Below are positions 31,487 to 42,200 of a DNA stretch of 64,000 bases, piece after piece. The notes beneath the pieces were generated by a model. It made no database searches and was not told the DNA's origin. It was given only the letters and a program-made list of their open reading frames with translations. The stretch spans positions 2,253,594 through 2,317,593 of the forward strand of contig OZ037834.1 in the NCBI GenBank assembly GCA_964035575.1, given 5' to 3'. The DNA is from Rhynchopus sp. YZ270_cl-10. Its lineage: Eukaryota; Euglenozoa; Diplonemea; Diplonemida; Diplonemidae. The position numbers were made by a program, and so were the translations under genes. The first letter of the stretch is position 1, and each line of letters starts with the position of its first letter.

Positions 31487-31562
31487 ATGATGACAACAAA
31501 GTAGTGGTATTCGGAACGCTTCAGTCCTGACGACGCAAAACTTTCAAAAATTTCAGCTCTGA
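31487..31562 (+). ncRNA. Box C/D snoRNA, copy 6
   Basis: 76 nt, C box at 31487-31493, D box at 31559-31562. It has a shortened C'-D interval (CTTTCAAAAATTTCAGCT). It ends 93 nt before the protease ATG, so the snoRNAs and the protease may share a transcript. Confidence 0.68.
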
Positions 31563-31655
31563 CTCTCACCCCCACTCCATAATTTCACTCCACACCCCAC
31601 ACTCCACTCCACACCCCCTCTAGAACCACAGCGACCCCCCTTCCCCTCAGTTAGG

Positions 31656-34600
31656 ATGGGGTCTCCTGTGATTGAGACCCCCCTTGCAGATTCGACGAAT
31701 GGGTTCAAATACAAGCATACGGTGCTGGAGAATGGGTTGGAGATGCTGGCGATCAGCGACCCGAAGTCGACGAAGGGCGCTGCGTCTATGGACTGCAAGG
31801 TGGGGCAGCTGCATGAGGGTGACGATGTGCCGGGGCTGGCGCACTTCTGTGAACACATGATGTTCCTCGGGACAGAGAAGTACCCCGAGGAAGGGGAGTA
31901 CGAGAGCTATGTGACACGCAACGGCGGGCGGCTCAATGCGTACACCGCGTCGGAGAACACATGCTTCTCCTTTGAGGTCAGCGACGAGAGTCTCGATGGC
32001 GCCCTCGACCGCTTCGCTCAGTTCTTCATCGCCCCGCTCTTCACCGAAACCGCCACAGGCAGAGAGCTCATGGCTGTCGAGTCTGAGTTCCAACGGTCCC
32101 GCGCCAGCGAAGGCTTCCACTTCTCCACCTCCTTTCTCAAAAGACTGATAAATAAAGACCACCCCCTGCACAGATTCGGCGCAGGCAACAGAGAGACCCT
32201 GCGTGACATACCAAAGGAAAAGGGGATTAATGTGCGGGAAAGATTGCTTGCATTCCAGAAGGCGCACTATAGGGTGCGCAACTTGCGTTTATGTGTGTAC
32301 AGCAGTGCGAGCTGTGACGACACCATTGCGATGACACGCAAGCACTTCACGGGCATCACCAACGAAAGTGAGGCACCAAGCAACCACACGCCACCATGGG
32401 GCGAACGTGCCATCTTCGACAGCGACGCCTTCAGGAAGCTCTACTACGTGAAGACCGTGACGCACACACCGGGCCTGATCCTGCTGTGGGACACACAGTT
32501 CTCGTACGGGTCGTACCTCAGCAAGCCTTCTGGCATGGTCTCGCACCTCCTCGGCCATGAGTGTGAAGGCACCATCATCTACGTCCTGAAGAAGCGTGGC
32601 TGGGCCACTGCCCTCGTAGCAGGGCCCTTCGCAGAGGTCGATGCAGAGCGGTCCATCTTCTTCCTAGAGATCTCGCTCACAGCAGAAGGACGCAAGCATG
32701 TGCGCGAGATCATCAATCTTGTGTTCATCTACGTCGAAATCGTGAAAGAAGGCATCTCCTCAGCAGTGCACCACGAGCTCGTCAGCCTCATGACCTCGAC
32801 ATTCAACTTCACGGACCAGTCGCGTTCACCCTTCTCACGGACGCTCGACTGCGCAGCAGCGATGAACAAATTCCCCCCAGAGCACATCATATCGGGTGAT
32901 GTCCTTATGTTTGAAGAGGATTTGGAGAAGGTATGTCGGTGGTGATTACTTTTTTTTGAAACATTCACTCAACAGGTGAGACAACTGGCGGCCGCGCTGA
33001 CACCAGACACAGTGATCCTGGCTGTGAAGCGGAAAGAGTTTGAGGACGGCACGGCGCCAGTCCCTCTGGACCAGTATGCAACATGCCCACCTATCCACCA
33101 CATCACCACATCACACCTACAGGGATGGGCTCTTCGTCAAAGAGCAGTACGGAGCATGGGACATCCCCTCTGAGTGGCTTGAGGGGTGGCGCAACGTGAA
33201 GTTAGCAGACGGTGCGGAACATGACTTGCGGATGCCGGACCTGAACACGTTCCTTGCAGAGACCTTTGACGTGCACGAGAGCACGGAGCAGGACACGAAC
33301 GTCCCACAACGCATCCTCGACACGTGCCGCAACCACACCGCAGAGGCGAAGCAAGGTGCCGAGGTCGAGGTGTGGCACTGGAAGGACGCGACCTTCCTCG
33401 TGCCGAAGTCGTACCTCATGCTGGGCCTCTCGTCCCCCATCGTCTCCTCGTCGCTCCAGAACCACGTGCTCGCAAAGCTCTACGCAGACGTGCTCACAGA
33501 GCTCGACGTCACCACAAGCTACTTCGCAAGCCTCGGCTTGCTGGACCTTGCCTTCAGCAGCATCACACAGGGCATCCGCATAGGCATGGGTGGGCTCGAT
33601 GAGAAGCTTCCGGTGCTGCTCGAAAGCGTGCTGCGGAGAATAAACAAGCTGCGTGTGTTGGACGACGACGAATTCGCGATATTTGAGTCGCAGCGGCAGA
33701 AGTACATCAACAACGTGAAGACGTACCGTTCGCAACAACCTGTGACCCATGCGCAGGACTCTGTGTCGGGGTTGATCAAGCGGCCGCACAACAACCCTGA
33801 ACAGCAGCTGAAGGCGACGGAGCGCCTGACCCGAGCGGACATGGACCGTTTCATTCGCGACTTTCGCTCGAGCCTGCGCGTTGTCCTGGTTGGGGGAGGG
33901 AACATCACTCGGGATCGTGTACAGAACCTTGCGAAGGACATCCCTACATGGTTCGACTGGTCCGACTCGTTTGCCCCGCAGACGGCATACACCTTTGACC
34001 CACGCATACACATATTGCCTGCAGGACGCAAACTCATTGTTCCTGTGCTTCACCCGGATCCGAGCAATACGAACGCAGCAGCGTACCACCACATCCAGTT
34101 GGGCGCGGTGGACACACACACCGTGGCGTGCACGTACGTCTTCGAGGCGTTGGTGGAGCACATCTTCTTCCACAACCTGCGCACCGTGGAGCAGCTTGGC
34201 TACCTCGTGCTCAGCTCTGCGCAGATCTCAGAGGGCATCGTGAACTTCCTCTTCATCGTGCAGAGTGCGCTCTGTGGGCCGTGGTACGCCTACACCCGCA
34301 TCGAATGCTTCCTGCAGGCCTTAGACGGATGGATGGGTGAGCTTGGCGAGGGCGACTTCAGAAAGATCCTGAACGCCACCATCCAAAAGCAGAGCGACCC
34401 TCCGAAGGGCATCATGGAGATTGTGAACAAATGGTTCACACAGATCGAGAAGCAGACCCTCAGGTTCAACCTTAAGCAGGATGTAATTGAGGCACTCAAG
34501 GGTCTGACCCTGGACGACTTGAAGGCGTTTTACCGTGAAAGGATCTCCGTCAACTCTGCGCAGAAGCGTGCCGTGTCGAGTCTGGTGTACACCTCGGCGT

Positions 34601-34890
34601 CGCATCAGAAAGAAGAGTTCGACGGGATTGTGTCGCGGTGGAAGGCGATCGAGTCTGTCGGGGCGACGCCACTCTTCCTTAAGGAGACACGACGCCTCGC
34701 AGAGAAGATGTGCTTCGTGAAGAAGGACGGCGACCACGTGGAAAGCACGGACACCAAGGAGGACAACAAGGACCACCTTCTCCACATCAATGTCGGCGAT
34801 GGCGCAGGTGAGATCGACGTCGAGTACGTGATGCGGACAGGCGAGCTGCAGCTGCACCTCCCCTCCTTCGCTTCAAGGCCTCCTGTTTGA
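31656..34890 (+). CDS. Insulysin-type M16A metalloprotease, spliced
   Basis: Exons 31656-32930, 32976-33073 and 33123-34890 give 1046 residues, close to the roughly 1000 of insulin-degrading enzymes. The inverted zinc motif HFCEH is His63-x-x-Glu66-His67 in the classical GLAHFCEHMMFLGTEKYP context, and the downstream AVESEF supplies the third ligand. The C-terminal half has the family landmarks LRTVEQLGYLV and a KQSDPPKGI segment. Both introns are short (45 and 49 nt), with GTATGT and GTATGC donors, and the joins read EDLEK-VRQL and PLDQ-DGLFVKEQYG, both in-frame and family-like. Such enzymes cut short peptides in a closed chamber in cytosol, peroxisome or mitochondria. There is no clear targeting signal at the N-terminus. 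Confidence 0.93.
32931..32975 (+). other. Intron 1 of the M16 protease gene
   Basis: 45 nt, phase 0, GTATGT to CAACAG. Without splicing the frame ends after VCRW. Confidence 0.88.
33074..33122 (+). other. Intron 2 of the M16 protease gene
   Basis: 49 nt, phase 2, GTATGC to CCTACAG. Splicing restores the conserved KEQYG-W segment. Confidence 0.85.
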
Positions 34891-36452
34891 GAAGGTGTGT
34901 GCTGTGTGTTGCTAACACTGCTCGTTTGAGGGTTTAATTGATTGTTTCTGTCAAGGGTCGCAGCAATAATGGTTGCCTTGCAGCACACAAAAGGGTGGGT
35001 GCTGTTCGCCCTTTTAGGTAAAAAAGCCCACGGGTGATTGTCAATACGACAACAAAAAGGGAATGTGGGTTTGTGAAGAAATAGTTTGTGTGTTCAAAAA
35101 GAAGTTGTGGGTAGTTCCCAAAGAGACGGGCGGTTCAAAAAAAAAAATATGTAAAATGAAATTAAAAAAATAGCTTTGTCAGCTTACTCTTGCCTAAGTG
35201 GTTGTAAAAAGGAAAACCAAAAACTGCTTCCGAGGAAATAATAGTGCAGAACAGTAGTGTGCGAAGACACATTCATATCTTTCAAGTGTTGTGCCAAGGT
35301 GTAGGGTTGGTTCATCTGTAAATCGTTTTCTTCTTTTTCTCCTTCTTTTTGAATTTTGAATTTTATTACTGCAAGCGGTTTGTTTTGCTTTCCAACGATA
35401 AAGGGGTTTCCCCTCCTCCACAGCCTTCGCACAGTGTTGTGTGTAGTCTGTGTGGTGATGTGTCTTCATTTTTTTTTTTTTTCTGTGATATCCCATTCCT
35501 GTTTCGATAATTTATTGGTGCAAAATAAAAAAAAAAAATAGTGACATGGGTTCAGGCATTGAGAGCCTACAAAAAAGGGTGAGCAAGAGAAAGAAATATG
35601 TACGCTTCCTTTTGGGACAGATCGGAACAATTAACTGATATTGCGAAAGTGTATGGGGCGTGTGTGCGCTCTATTGAGAGTGGTTAGTACAGTGTACAGA
35701 GAGAAGATGCAGAGACAGATAACAGAGTTCTTCTTCTTCTTCTTTCTTTTTAAGTTTTGACGGTGCACAGGTGATGTTCCGCACTGCACAGTTGGCAAGC
35801 TCCACGATCTCACAAACTTTTTCAAAAACAAATATGAAAGAGTGAAATTGTCAGAAAATGTCAGCCCTAAATTTTTCGGACAGAAAAACCGTAAAAATGC
35901 GCTTTTTTTTTTTTATAGGCAGTTTTTTTTCCGGGAGGGGGAAAAAAAAGCGCAAACGGGAACATTGAATTGTAATAAAAGTAAAACGCCCCTTTCTTCG
36001 GAAAAACCTTCCTCAGAGAAGAGAAGACTGACAAAAGAAAAAAGCTGGTCATTTTTTCAAGAGAAAGTAAAAAAGACCTCCCGCAGGACAAAGGCTTCGA
36101 AGTTACCTATTGTCACCCCCACAACTTAAGGCGACTAAGCACGAGGCTTAGGTTCATCCTTATTAACTTTTCTTAACTCTATACTTCGGTCAACATTGAT
36201 TGAGTACAGACCCTCAGTACCAAAGGTGGGTACTTAGGCGATTTGTAGATGTAACAAAAACCCTGTCTTCTTCTTTTTTGAAGACATTGCTATTTGTCGA
36301 TATAAAACCAAAAGCTCTACCCCCTCTAACCAATCAAAAAGACAAACAAGACAAAACACAAACCACCCCCACCACCATTTCAACCTCTTTGAACCTCTTT
36401 GATCCACACACTTCCCTACAGACACCTTTTCTACACTCTTGACAAAACGAGA
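34891..36452. other. AT-rich spacer without a gene
   Basis: Homopolymer-rich DNA with several small, unconvincing frames (for example 35842-36129, Lys/Phe-rich). A segment at 36124-36166 (GGCGACTAAGCACGAGGCTTAGGTTCATC) is repeated in part at 38172-38205. A TTCCCTACAG lies 33 nt before the next ATG. Confidence 0.6.
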
Positions 36453-37655
36453 ATGCTTCGTTCCATGATGTTAATCGCATTGGCACAGTGCGCACAGTCT
36501 GTGTCCATCCTGGGTGAGTACGAGTGGGCAACGGGGACGTACACCCGCCAGGTAAAGCAGGTTGTCACCGTGGGTCAGTACGCCTTTGTCGCTGCCTCGC
36601 AGCACGGCCTGGACATCCTTGACATGAACGGTGCTGGCACGCCGATACACCTCGGTTCGTTGAACCCAAACGCGCCATCGCCCGCAATGACCTGCAGGAC
36701 CGTGCAGGCACTCAACCACAACGAGGTGTACCTCGGCTGTGCGGACGGCTGGCGTCTCATCAACACACAGAACAAGGCGGCCCCCTTCATCCAGGCACCC
36801 GCTGCCCCTGCGACGACCGGCTTCGGAGGGGATGCCCGCTCGCTCTTTGTCGACACCAACGCAGTGTACGCCGGGAAGTTCGCACTGTCGGGAACCTGCC
36901 TGGTCTACACCTACACCCATGCGGGGGTCGTTCTCGGCGCTGCGACGTGCTCGGGGACTGGTGTGAAGGAGGTCTACGCTGACGGCAACACACTGTACGT
37001 CACCTCCGTTGCAGGCACGTCGGGTGTGTCGTACCTGAACATCTACGACGTGACGAACCCTGCAGCAAACCCCACCCCGTACAGCCCGGTAACGCAGCTC
37101 TGCGCCGGCGCGGCAGGGTTCAAGGTGGTCGCCCAGGGCAGCACGAAGGTGCTGTACGTCGCCGGCGCAACAGAGCTTCAGGTGTGGGATGTGACGAACC
37201 CGACTGCTGTTGTGTTGCTTGGGTCTACCTCTGTGTTGCACCCGGTGCTGAACGTGGATGTGGTGGGGAACATGCTGCTTGCGGCGGGACGGGATTTGGA
37301 GATATACGACGTGGCGGACAACGTTGCACCGGCACATGTTCAGACGATTCCAATCAACGCGCCTGTCGCCCCAATCCTCTACTACTCCGGTGTCGTGGAG
37401 GACGTCGTCATTGACGGCTCCGTCGTGCGTCTCATCTTCTCGGGCACCACACCTGCTGGAGGCGAGGCAGGATTCAAGACCCTCGACTTTTCCACCCCCG
37501 CACCTCCACCAACACCAGTCCCTGTGGTTCCCATCGCCGCCCCAAGGGCCCCCGTTGACCTGACCCCAGCAGGGGGGAACCCACCGACCCCACCCACACC
37601 ACCGACCCCACCGTTTGACGAGAAGACGGCGGAGAAGAGCATGAGGCAGCCTTGA
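36453..37655 (+). CDS. Secreted LVIVD-type beta-propeller protein
   Basis: I place the start at 36453 (MLRSMMLIALAQCAQSVS), which gives a plausible signal peptide and 400 residues; an earlier ATG at 36399 would bury it. The body contains repeated units of the LVIVD kind: YAFVAASQHGLDILDMNGAGTPIHLGSL, VLYVAGATELQVWDVTNPTAVVLLGS and MLLAAGRDLEIYDVADNVAPAHVQTI. In each, a hydrophobic strand is followed by G-L-x-I-x-D and then a proline-containing turn. These form propeller blades and are common in secreted proteins of unknown role. The C-terminus is a proline-rich stalk (TPPTPPTPPF). Cysteines are few. No membrane anchor is visible. Confidence 0.8.
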   Translation: MLRSMMLIALAQCAQSVSILGEYEWATGTYTRQVKQVVTVGQYAFVAASQHGLDILDMNGAGTPIHLGSLNPNAPSPAMTCRTVQALNHNEVYLGCADGWRLINTQNKAAPFIQAPAAPATTGFGGDARSLFVDTNAVYAGKFALSGTCLVYTYTHAGVVLGAATCSGTGVKEVYADGNTLYVTSVAGTSGVSYLNIYDVTNPAANPTPYSPVTQLCAGAAGFKVVAQGSTKVLYVAGATELQVWDVTNPTAVVLLGSTSVLHPVLNVDVVGNMLLAAGRDLEIYDVADNVAPAHVQTIPINAPVAPILYYSGVVEDVVIDGSVVRLIFSGTTPAGGEAGFKTLDFSTPAPPPTPVPVVPIAAPRAPVDLTPAGGNPPTPPTPPTPPFDEKTAEKSMRQP

Positions 37656-39184
37656 AGATTGAGTTGGTGAGATACCTGTGCGAAAAACAACCTGTTTCGA
37701 ACTTATTATTTTTGATTCTTTTTGGACATCAACACAACGCACCCTAGGTTTCTTTCACAAAAGAGAACATAAAAGGGAGAGAGAGGAGGTCTCCCTTGTT
37801 ATCGGAGCGACCACAAATGTACCAAAGTAGCCAAAAAACGAAGAAAATATCTACAAGCTCTAATAAAAAAGAACGATTTTTTTTTGGGTGCTCGTTCTCT
37901 TGAGAGGTTGTTGTCATTTTTTTGTGTGGGAACACATAATATACCATTTCTTCACACAAAAAAACCCACACAAAAAAACATTGCAACCTGAATGAAGAGA
38001 ATGGGGCCCTGTTCATTTACTTCTACGAACATACTTTATTTTTTGTCTTTATTTGCGCTTTTGACAGTTCAGAGATGATTTAAAGAAAGGTGCGTACACA
38101 ACGGCGTTGCGAGGAAAGGATAGTGTGGAGGGAAGGGATCTGGTCCTGCTATGGCTTTAGTAATTGTTTTTAAGGTGACTCAACACGAGAGGCTTAGGCT
38201 TAGGCTCATCTAATAACATGTTCTTTCTTTCTTTCTTTCTTTTTGTGATGCTGCGTCAATCGCGCGACACGAAAAAAAAAAAACAAGAACATCTAATTTG
38301 CCATTTTAGGGTCCGGTCAAATTCCCGCGGTCCTGTTCTTCCTTCGCTTCGGAAAGAAAGCAGTGCAGTATGTTGTGTATTCCCTTCCTTTCACTAACCC
38401 AATCTCTGGGCAAAAAACCCCATTTTTTATTTTAGCCAATAGTTTTCAAAGGTGATTCTGCTTTTAGGTTCATCTTTAGAAACTTTTTGTTTTACATTAA
38501 TTCTTTCGTTCCCACATTCCGTCAAAAGGATGTGCAACAAACGAATTATTTTCTTTTTTCTGTTCGCATGCTTCAACGCATGCTCCCATTGACCATTGAC
38601 ATGACCAAGCGAGAGTGGCTTGTGGCATCTTATTCCCTCGTTTTTTTTGTGTGGAAGCCTAATGTGTGGTGAGGGTGTAGAAGGTAAAGTAGGTAGGGCA
38701 CGATTCTCTTGTTTGAGGCTGTTGTGCCAACGAAGTGTTCCTTTGCCCATCCTTGCCCCACATTGTATGTGCTTTTACGGAAATAAAATTTGCTCCCTTG
38801 TTATTCAAGATGATCCCATTCATCGTTTTCCTTCACTTGCCTGAAGGGTTTGTATTTGAATCATTTATTTGTTACAAATCGTACACACAAAACACAGCAA
38901 CAACCTATTTGGGGGGGGTTTTTTTTTGGCGCATTTTCATTTTACGTTCTTGTCTTGCCCATATGCGGTGATGTAGTCGCGCAAACTTCGAATCCAGCGT
39001 GTTCCCGCACGATAACGATAGCATCTCGGGGCGTCCCCAACACGGAGTGGAACCTTGCTTTTCTTTCCTTCCTCCTTCCTCAACTCTTTGCGGGTTTGCG
39101 GGTTTACGGGTTTGCAAATATTAAAGCTTTCTCTCTTTCCTTTTGCACAACACGTTGCACAGGGACAACACAACTTAGACAACA
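37656..39184. other. AT-rich spacer with reversed octamer run
   Basis: No gene is seen. Notable items are a (TTTC)n run at about 38222-38242 and, at 39087-39116, about 3.5 copies of the 8-bp repeat in the opposite orientation from the large arrays. Confidence 0.6.
39087..39116 (-). repeat. Short interstitial TTTGCGGG run
   Basis: TTTGCGGGTTTGCGGG, then a variant TTTACGGG and a final partial unit. It is the reverse complement of the arrays at 52, 57 and 61 kb. It lies about 70 bp upstream of the carboxylase start codon. Confidence 0.85.
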
Positions 39185-41074
39185 ATGCAGACCCTTCGCA
39201 GAGGGGCGTCCCTCGCATGCAGGGGTGCTATGCGGCAGTTCCACCCCTCCGTGGCTGAGGAGGGCACCGCCAACGTCATCAACATCCCCTTCGACGCGAC
39301 AGACCCGAAGTTCATTGAGGGCCAGGCACGCATGCAGGCGATGGTTGACGAGCTGCGCGACACCATTGCGAAGGTCGAGCTTGGCGGAGGCGAGAAGAGC
39401 ATTGCGAAACACAAGAAGCGTGGCAAGATGCTTGCCCGCGAGCGCATCCAGGCGCTGGTCGACCCGAACACACCGTTCCTCGAACTTTCGCAGCTTGCAG
39501 GGCACGCTATGTACGACGGTGACTCTCCCGCTGCGGGCGGAGTGGTGACCGGTGTCGGTGTCGTGCACGGTGTGAAGTGCATGATCGTTGCGAACGACGC
39601 GACCGTGAAGGGAGGCACCTACTACCCCATCACCGTGAAGAAGCACGTGCGTGCGCAGAAGGTGGCCCAGCAGAACCACCTCCCCTGCATCTACCTTGTG
39701 GACTCCGGTGGTGCGATGCTTAAGCACCAGGCAGACGTCTTCCCCGACGCAGACCACTTCGGGCGCATCTTCTACAACCAATCGCAGATGTCGTCCATGG
39801 GCATCCCGCAGATCGCAGTCGTCATGGGCTCCTGCACAGCAGGTGGTGCCTACGTGCCCGCTATGGCAGATGAGAGCATCATCGTGCGCAAGACCGGAAC
39901 CATCTTCCTTGGCGGGCCGCCCCTCGTGAAGGCGGCCACCGGCGAGGTGGTGACGGAGGAGGAGCTTGGAGGTGGGGAGGTGCACTGCCGCACCTCGGGG
40001 GTGACGGACCACCTCGCGACGTCGGACACACACGCGCTGTTCCTTGCACGCCGTATTGTGAAGAACCTGAACATCGCTCCTGGCGACTGTGCACAGGCAA
40101 CAGCAGCGAAGATGCCTGTGGAGGCTGAGTACGAGGAGCCGCTCTACCCGGCATCCGAGATGGGCGGGTTCCTGCCGGACATGACTGCGGAGATGGTGAC
40201 GCCGTTCGACGTGCGCAACATCATTGCACGCATTGTGGACGGGTCGCGCTTCGACGAGTTCAAGAAGCTCTACGGAGACACGCTCGTGTGCGGATTTGCA
40301 CGTCTCTACGGGCGGCAGATTGGTGTGATTGCGAACAATGGTGTGCTCTTCTCGGAGTCGTCGCTCAAGGCAGCGCACTTCATCGAGCTCTGCTCGCAGC
40401 GTGGTGTGCCGCTCCTCTTCGTGCAGAACATCACAGGGTTCATGGTTGGGAAGAAGTACGAGAACGCAGGGATCGCAAAGGACGGCGCAAAGATGGTCAC
40501 CGCAGTGGCGACCACAAAGGTGCCCAAGGTCACCCTCGTCATCGGAGGGTCCTACGGTGCGGGGAACTACGGCATGTGTGGTCGGTATGTATCATTTTCC
40601 TGACGGACCAGATTATAAAAAAACTACTCCAAAACATCTTCATCACAGTGCATTCAACCCGCAGTTCATGTTCATGTGGCCCAACGCGCGTATCAGTGTG
40701 ATGGGAGGTAACCAGGCTGCATCAGTGCTGGGACAGGTGGGTAACCTGAACGAGGAGCAAATGCAGGCGATCAGGGTATGTCACAACCACACACGACACC
40801 TCGCAAGAATGCAACACAAACTTCCTCTATCTTTTACAGGACAAATACAACCACGAAGGGTCTTGCTACTACTCCAGCGCGCGTCTCTGGGATGACGGTG
40901 TCATTGCACCTGAGGTATGCCATTACGAATCTCAACTGTTGGTCATGTTCGTTTCCGAATTCCCCCTTCAACAACTTCACCACACAGGACACTCGCCGCA
41001 CACTGGGTCTTGCCTTCGACACTGCCTGCAACGCACCCAAGAACAGCACCAAATTCGGTCTGTTCCGCATGTAG
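39185..41074 (+). CDS. MCCC2: Methylcrotonoyl-CoA carboxylase beta subunit, mitochondrial
   Basis: Exons 39185-40584, 40649-40775, 40840-40914 and 40988-41074 give 562 residues, matching the usual 560-odd. The N-terminus ([21 protein letters not shown]) looks like a mitochondrial transit peptide. Family hallmarks are [46 protein letters not shown], the oxyanion-hole segment [46 protein letters not shown] and [12 protein letters not shown]. With the biotin-bearing alpha subunit it carboxylates 3-methylcrotonyl-CoA in leucine breakdown. The joins read CGR-AFNPQF, QAIR-DKYNHEG and APE-DTRRTLG, all family-like. All three introns lie in the last third. Confidence 0.95.
40585..40648 (+). other. Intron 1 of the carboxylase gene
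   Basis: 64 nt, phase 2, donor GTATGT, acceptor CATCACAG. Confidence 0.9.
40776..40839 (+). other. Intron 2 of the carboxylase gene
   Basis: 64 nt, phase 0, donor GTATGT, acceptor CTTTTACAG. Confidence 0.9.
40915..40987 (+). other. Intron 3 of the carboxylase gene
   Basis: 73 nt, phase 0, donor GTATGC, acceptor CACCACACAG. Confidence 0.9.
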
Positions 41075-42200
41075 AATGAACACGACGTTTTGCTCCTCTT
41101 TTCTTTTTGCAACATTTTCAAACATGCAATTTCTTGGTGTCTAATGGCACATGGTTTGTGACACAAATATAAAACAAAACACAAAAAAAAAAGCAAAACA
41201 AAAATAACCATATGGGATGCCTTTCGCAGGCAGCTTTTTTTTTTTGTCTGACTGCAAAAATACATCACAAAAGACGAATGCAAAAAGAAAAGAAATACAA
41301 AGAAAAGCAAAAAAAGCAAAAAAAAAAAATAAACGCAAAAAGTAAAACAACGAAACAAAGACACCTTTGTGGGAAAATATGTCCACCCACTCGGCAAACA
41401 GACTAAGGTTCAAAGATGAAGAAACAGGGCATTTTGGGTTTGTGTTCCCTGTTGCCTTTTTGACTACCGTCGCGTTTGTTAGACGTCCATTTGAGTGGAG
41501 GTATGGAAAAGGTGAATTGCTCTCTGGGGATCGAACCGTGAGTCAGTATGAATGTGAACAACTGAAAGGAACAGAAGACGTTATTTCCTGATTTTTTTTT
41601 TTACTTGATTTTTTTGCAATTTGCTTTTTAAGAAAAGCTGACCAAAACCAACCTTTTTTCAAAAAGAAGACAAAAAGAAGAAGAAGAAAAAAAGGGGGCG
41701 AAAAACGAACTGTTTTTTGATACTTTTCTTTAGTTGCGTTCATCCATACAACAGCTGTTCACCCCGCATCCCCCCTCCTTCCCCCATTTTTTCTGGTGCC
41801 TGCGTCTGCAGTGGTTGTTGCACCTTCGGCTGCACTTTTTTACTGAGTGCTGTTGCAGTGTTTGTTCTGTACTTTCATTTTATATTTGTTGTGATATTGG
41901 GAAGGGGGGGCGATATTTTATTTTTGTGCAGTCATGATGCATCCTTCATCACGAAAAGAAAAAGAGTGTTGTGCGCGAGAGGCACATCCAGCTTGAAGTT
42001 TCCCCCCCCTTTTTTTCGTGCCCGTCTCAAAAAAAAAAAATTGTTCGAAGCAACAAAAAAGTGCGCGCAAAAAAAAATAAAATACAAATCAACAAAAATT
42101 AGTAGTATTGCACCAAAAAGTCCCACTCTTCTTTTTTGATGAATGTCCAGTTTGAATCATCACCTCACTACAATCTAACAGAACACACACATTGCGCAAA
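41075..42200. other. AT-rich spacer without a gene
   Basis: Runs of A and T, short Lys- or Phe-rich frames, and nothing recognisable. CAATCTAACAG occurs 19 nt before the next ATG. Confidence 0.6.

Noticed and set aside
35842-36129. Lys-rich 95-codon frame
   Set aside because: Its composition reflects A-rich DNA. No domain and no upstream signals.
41500-41550. Minus-strand tRNA suggested by GGTTCGATCCCC
   Set aside because: The flanking bases do not form a T stem (CACGG against CCCAG), and no acceptor stem or anticodon arm can be drawn.
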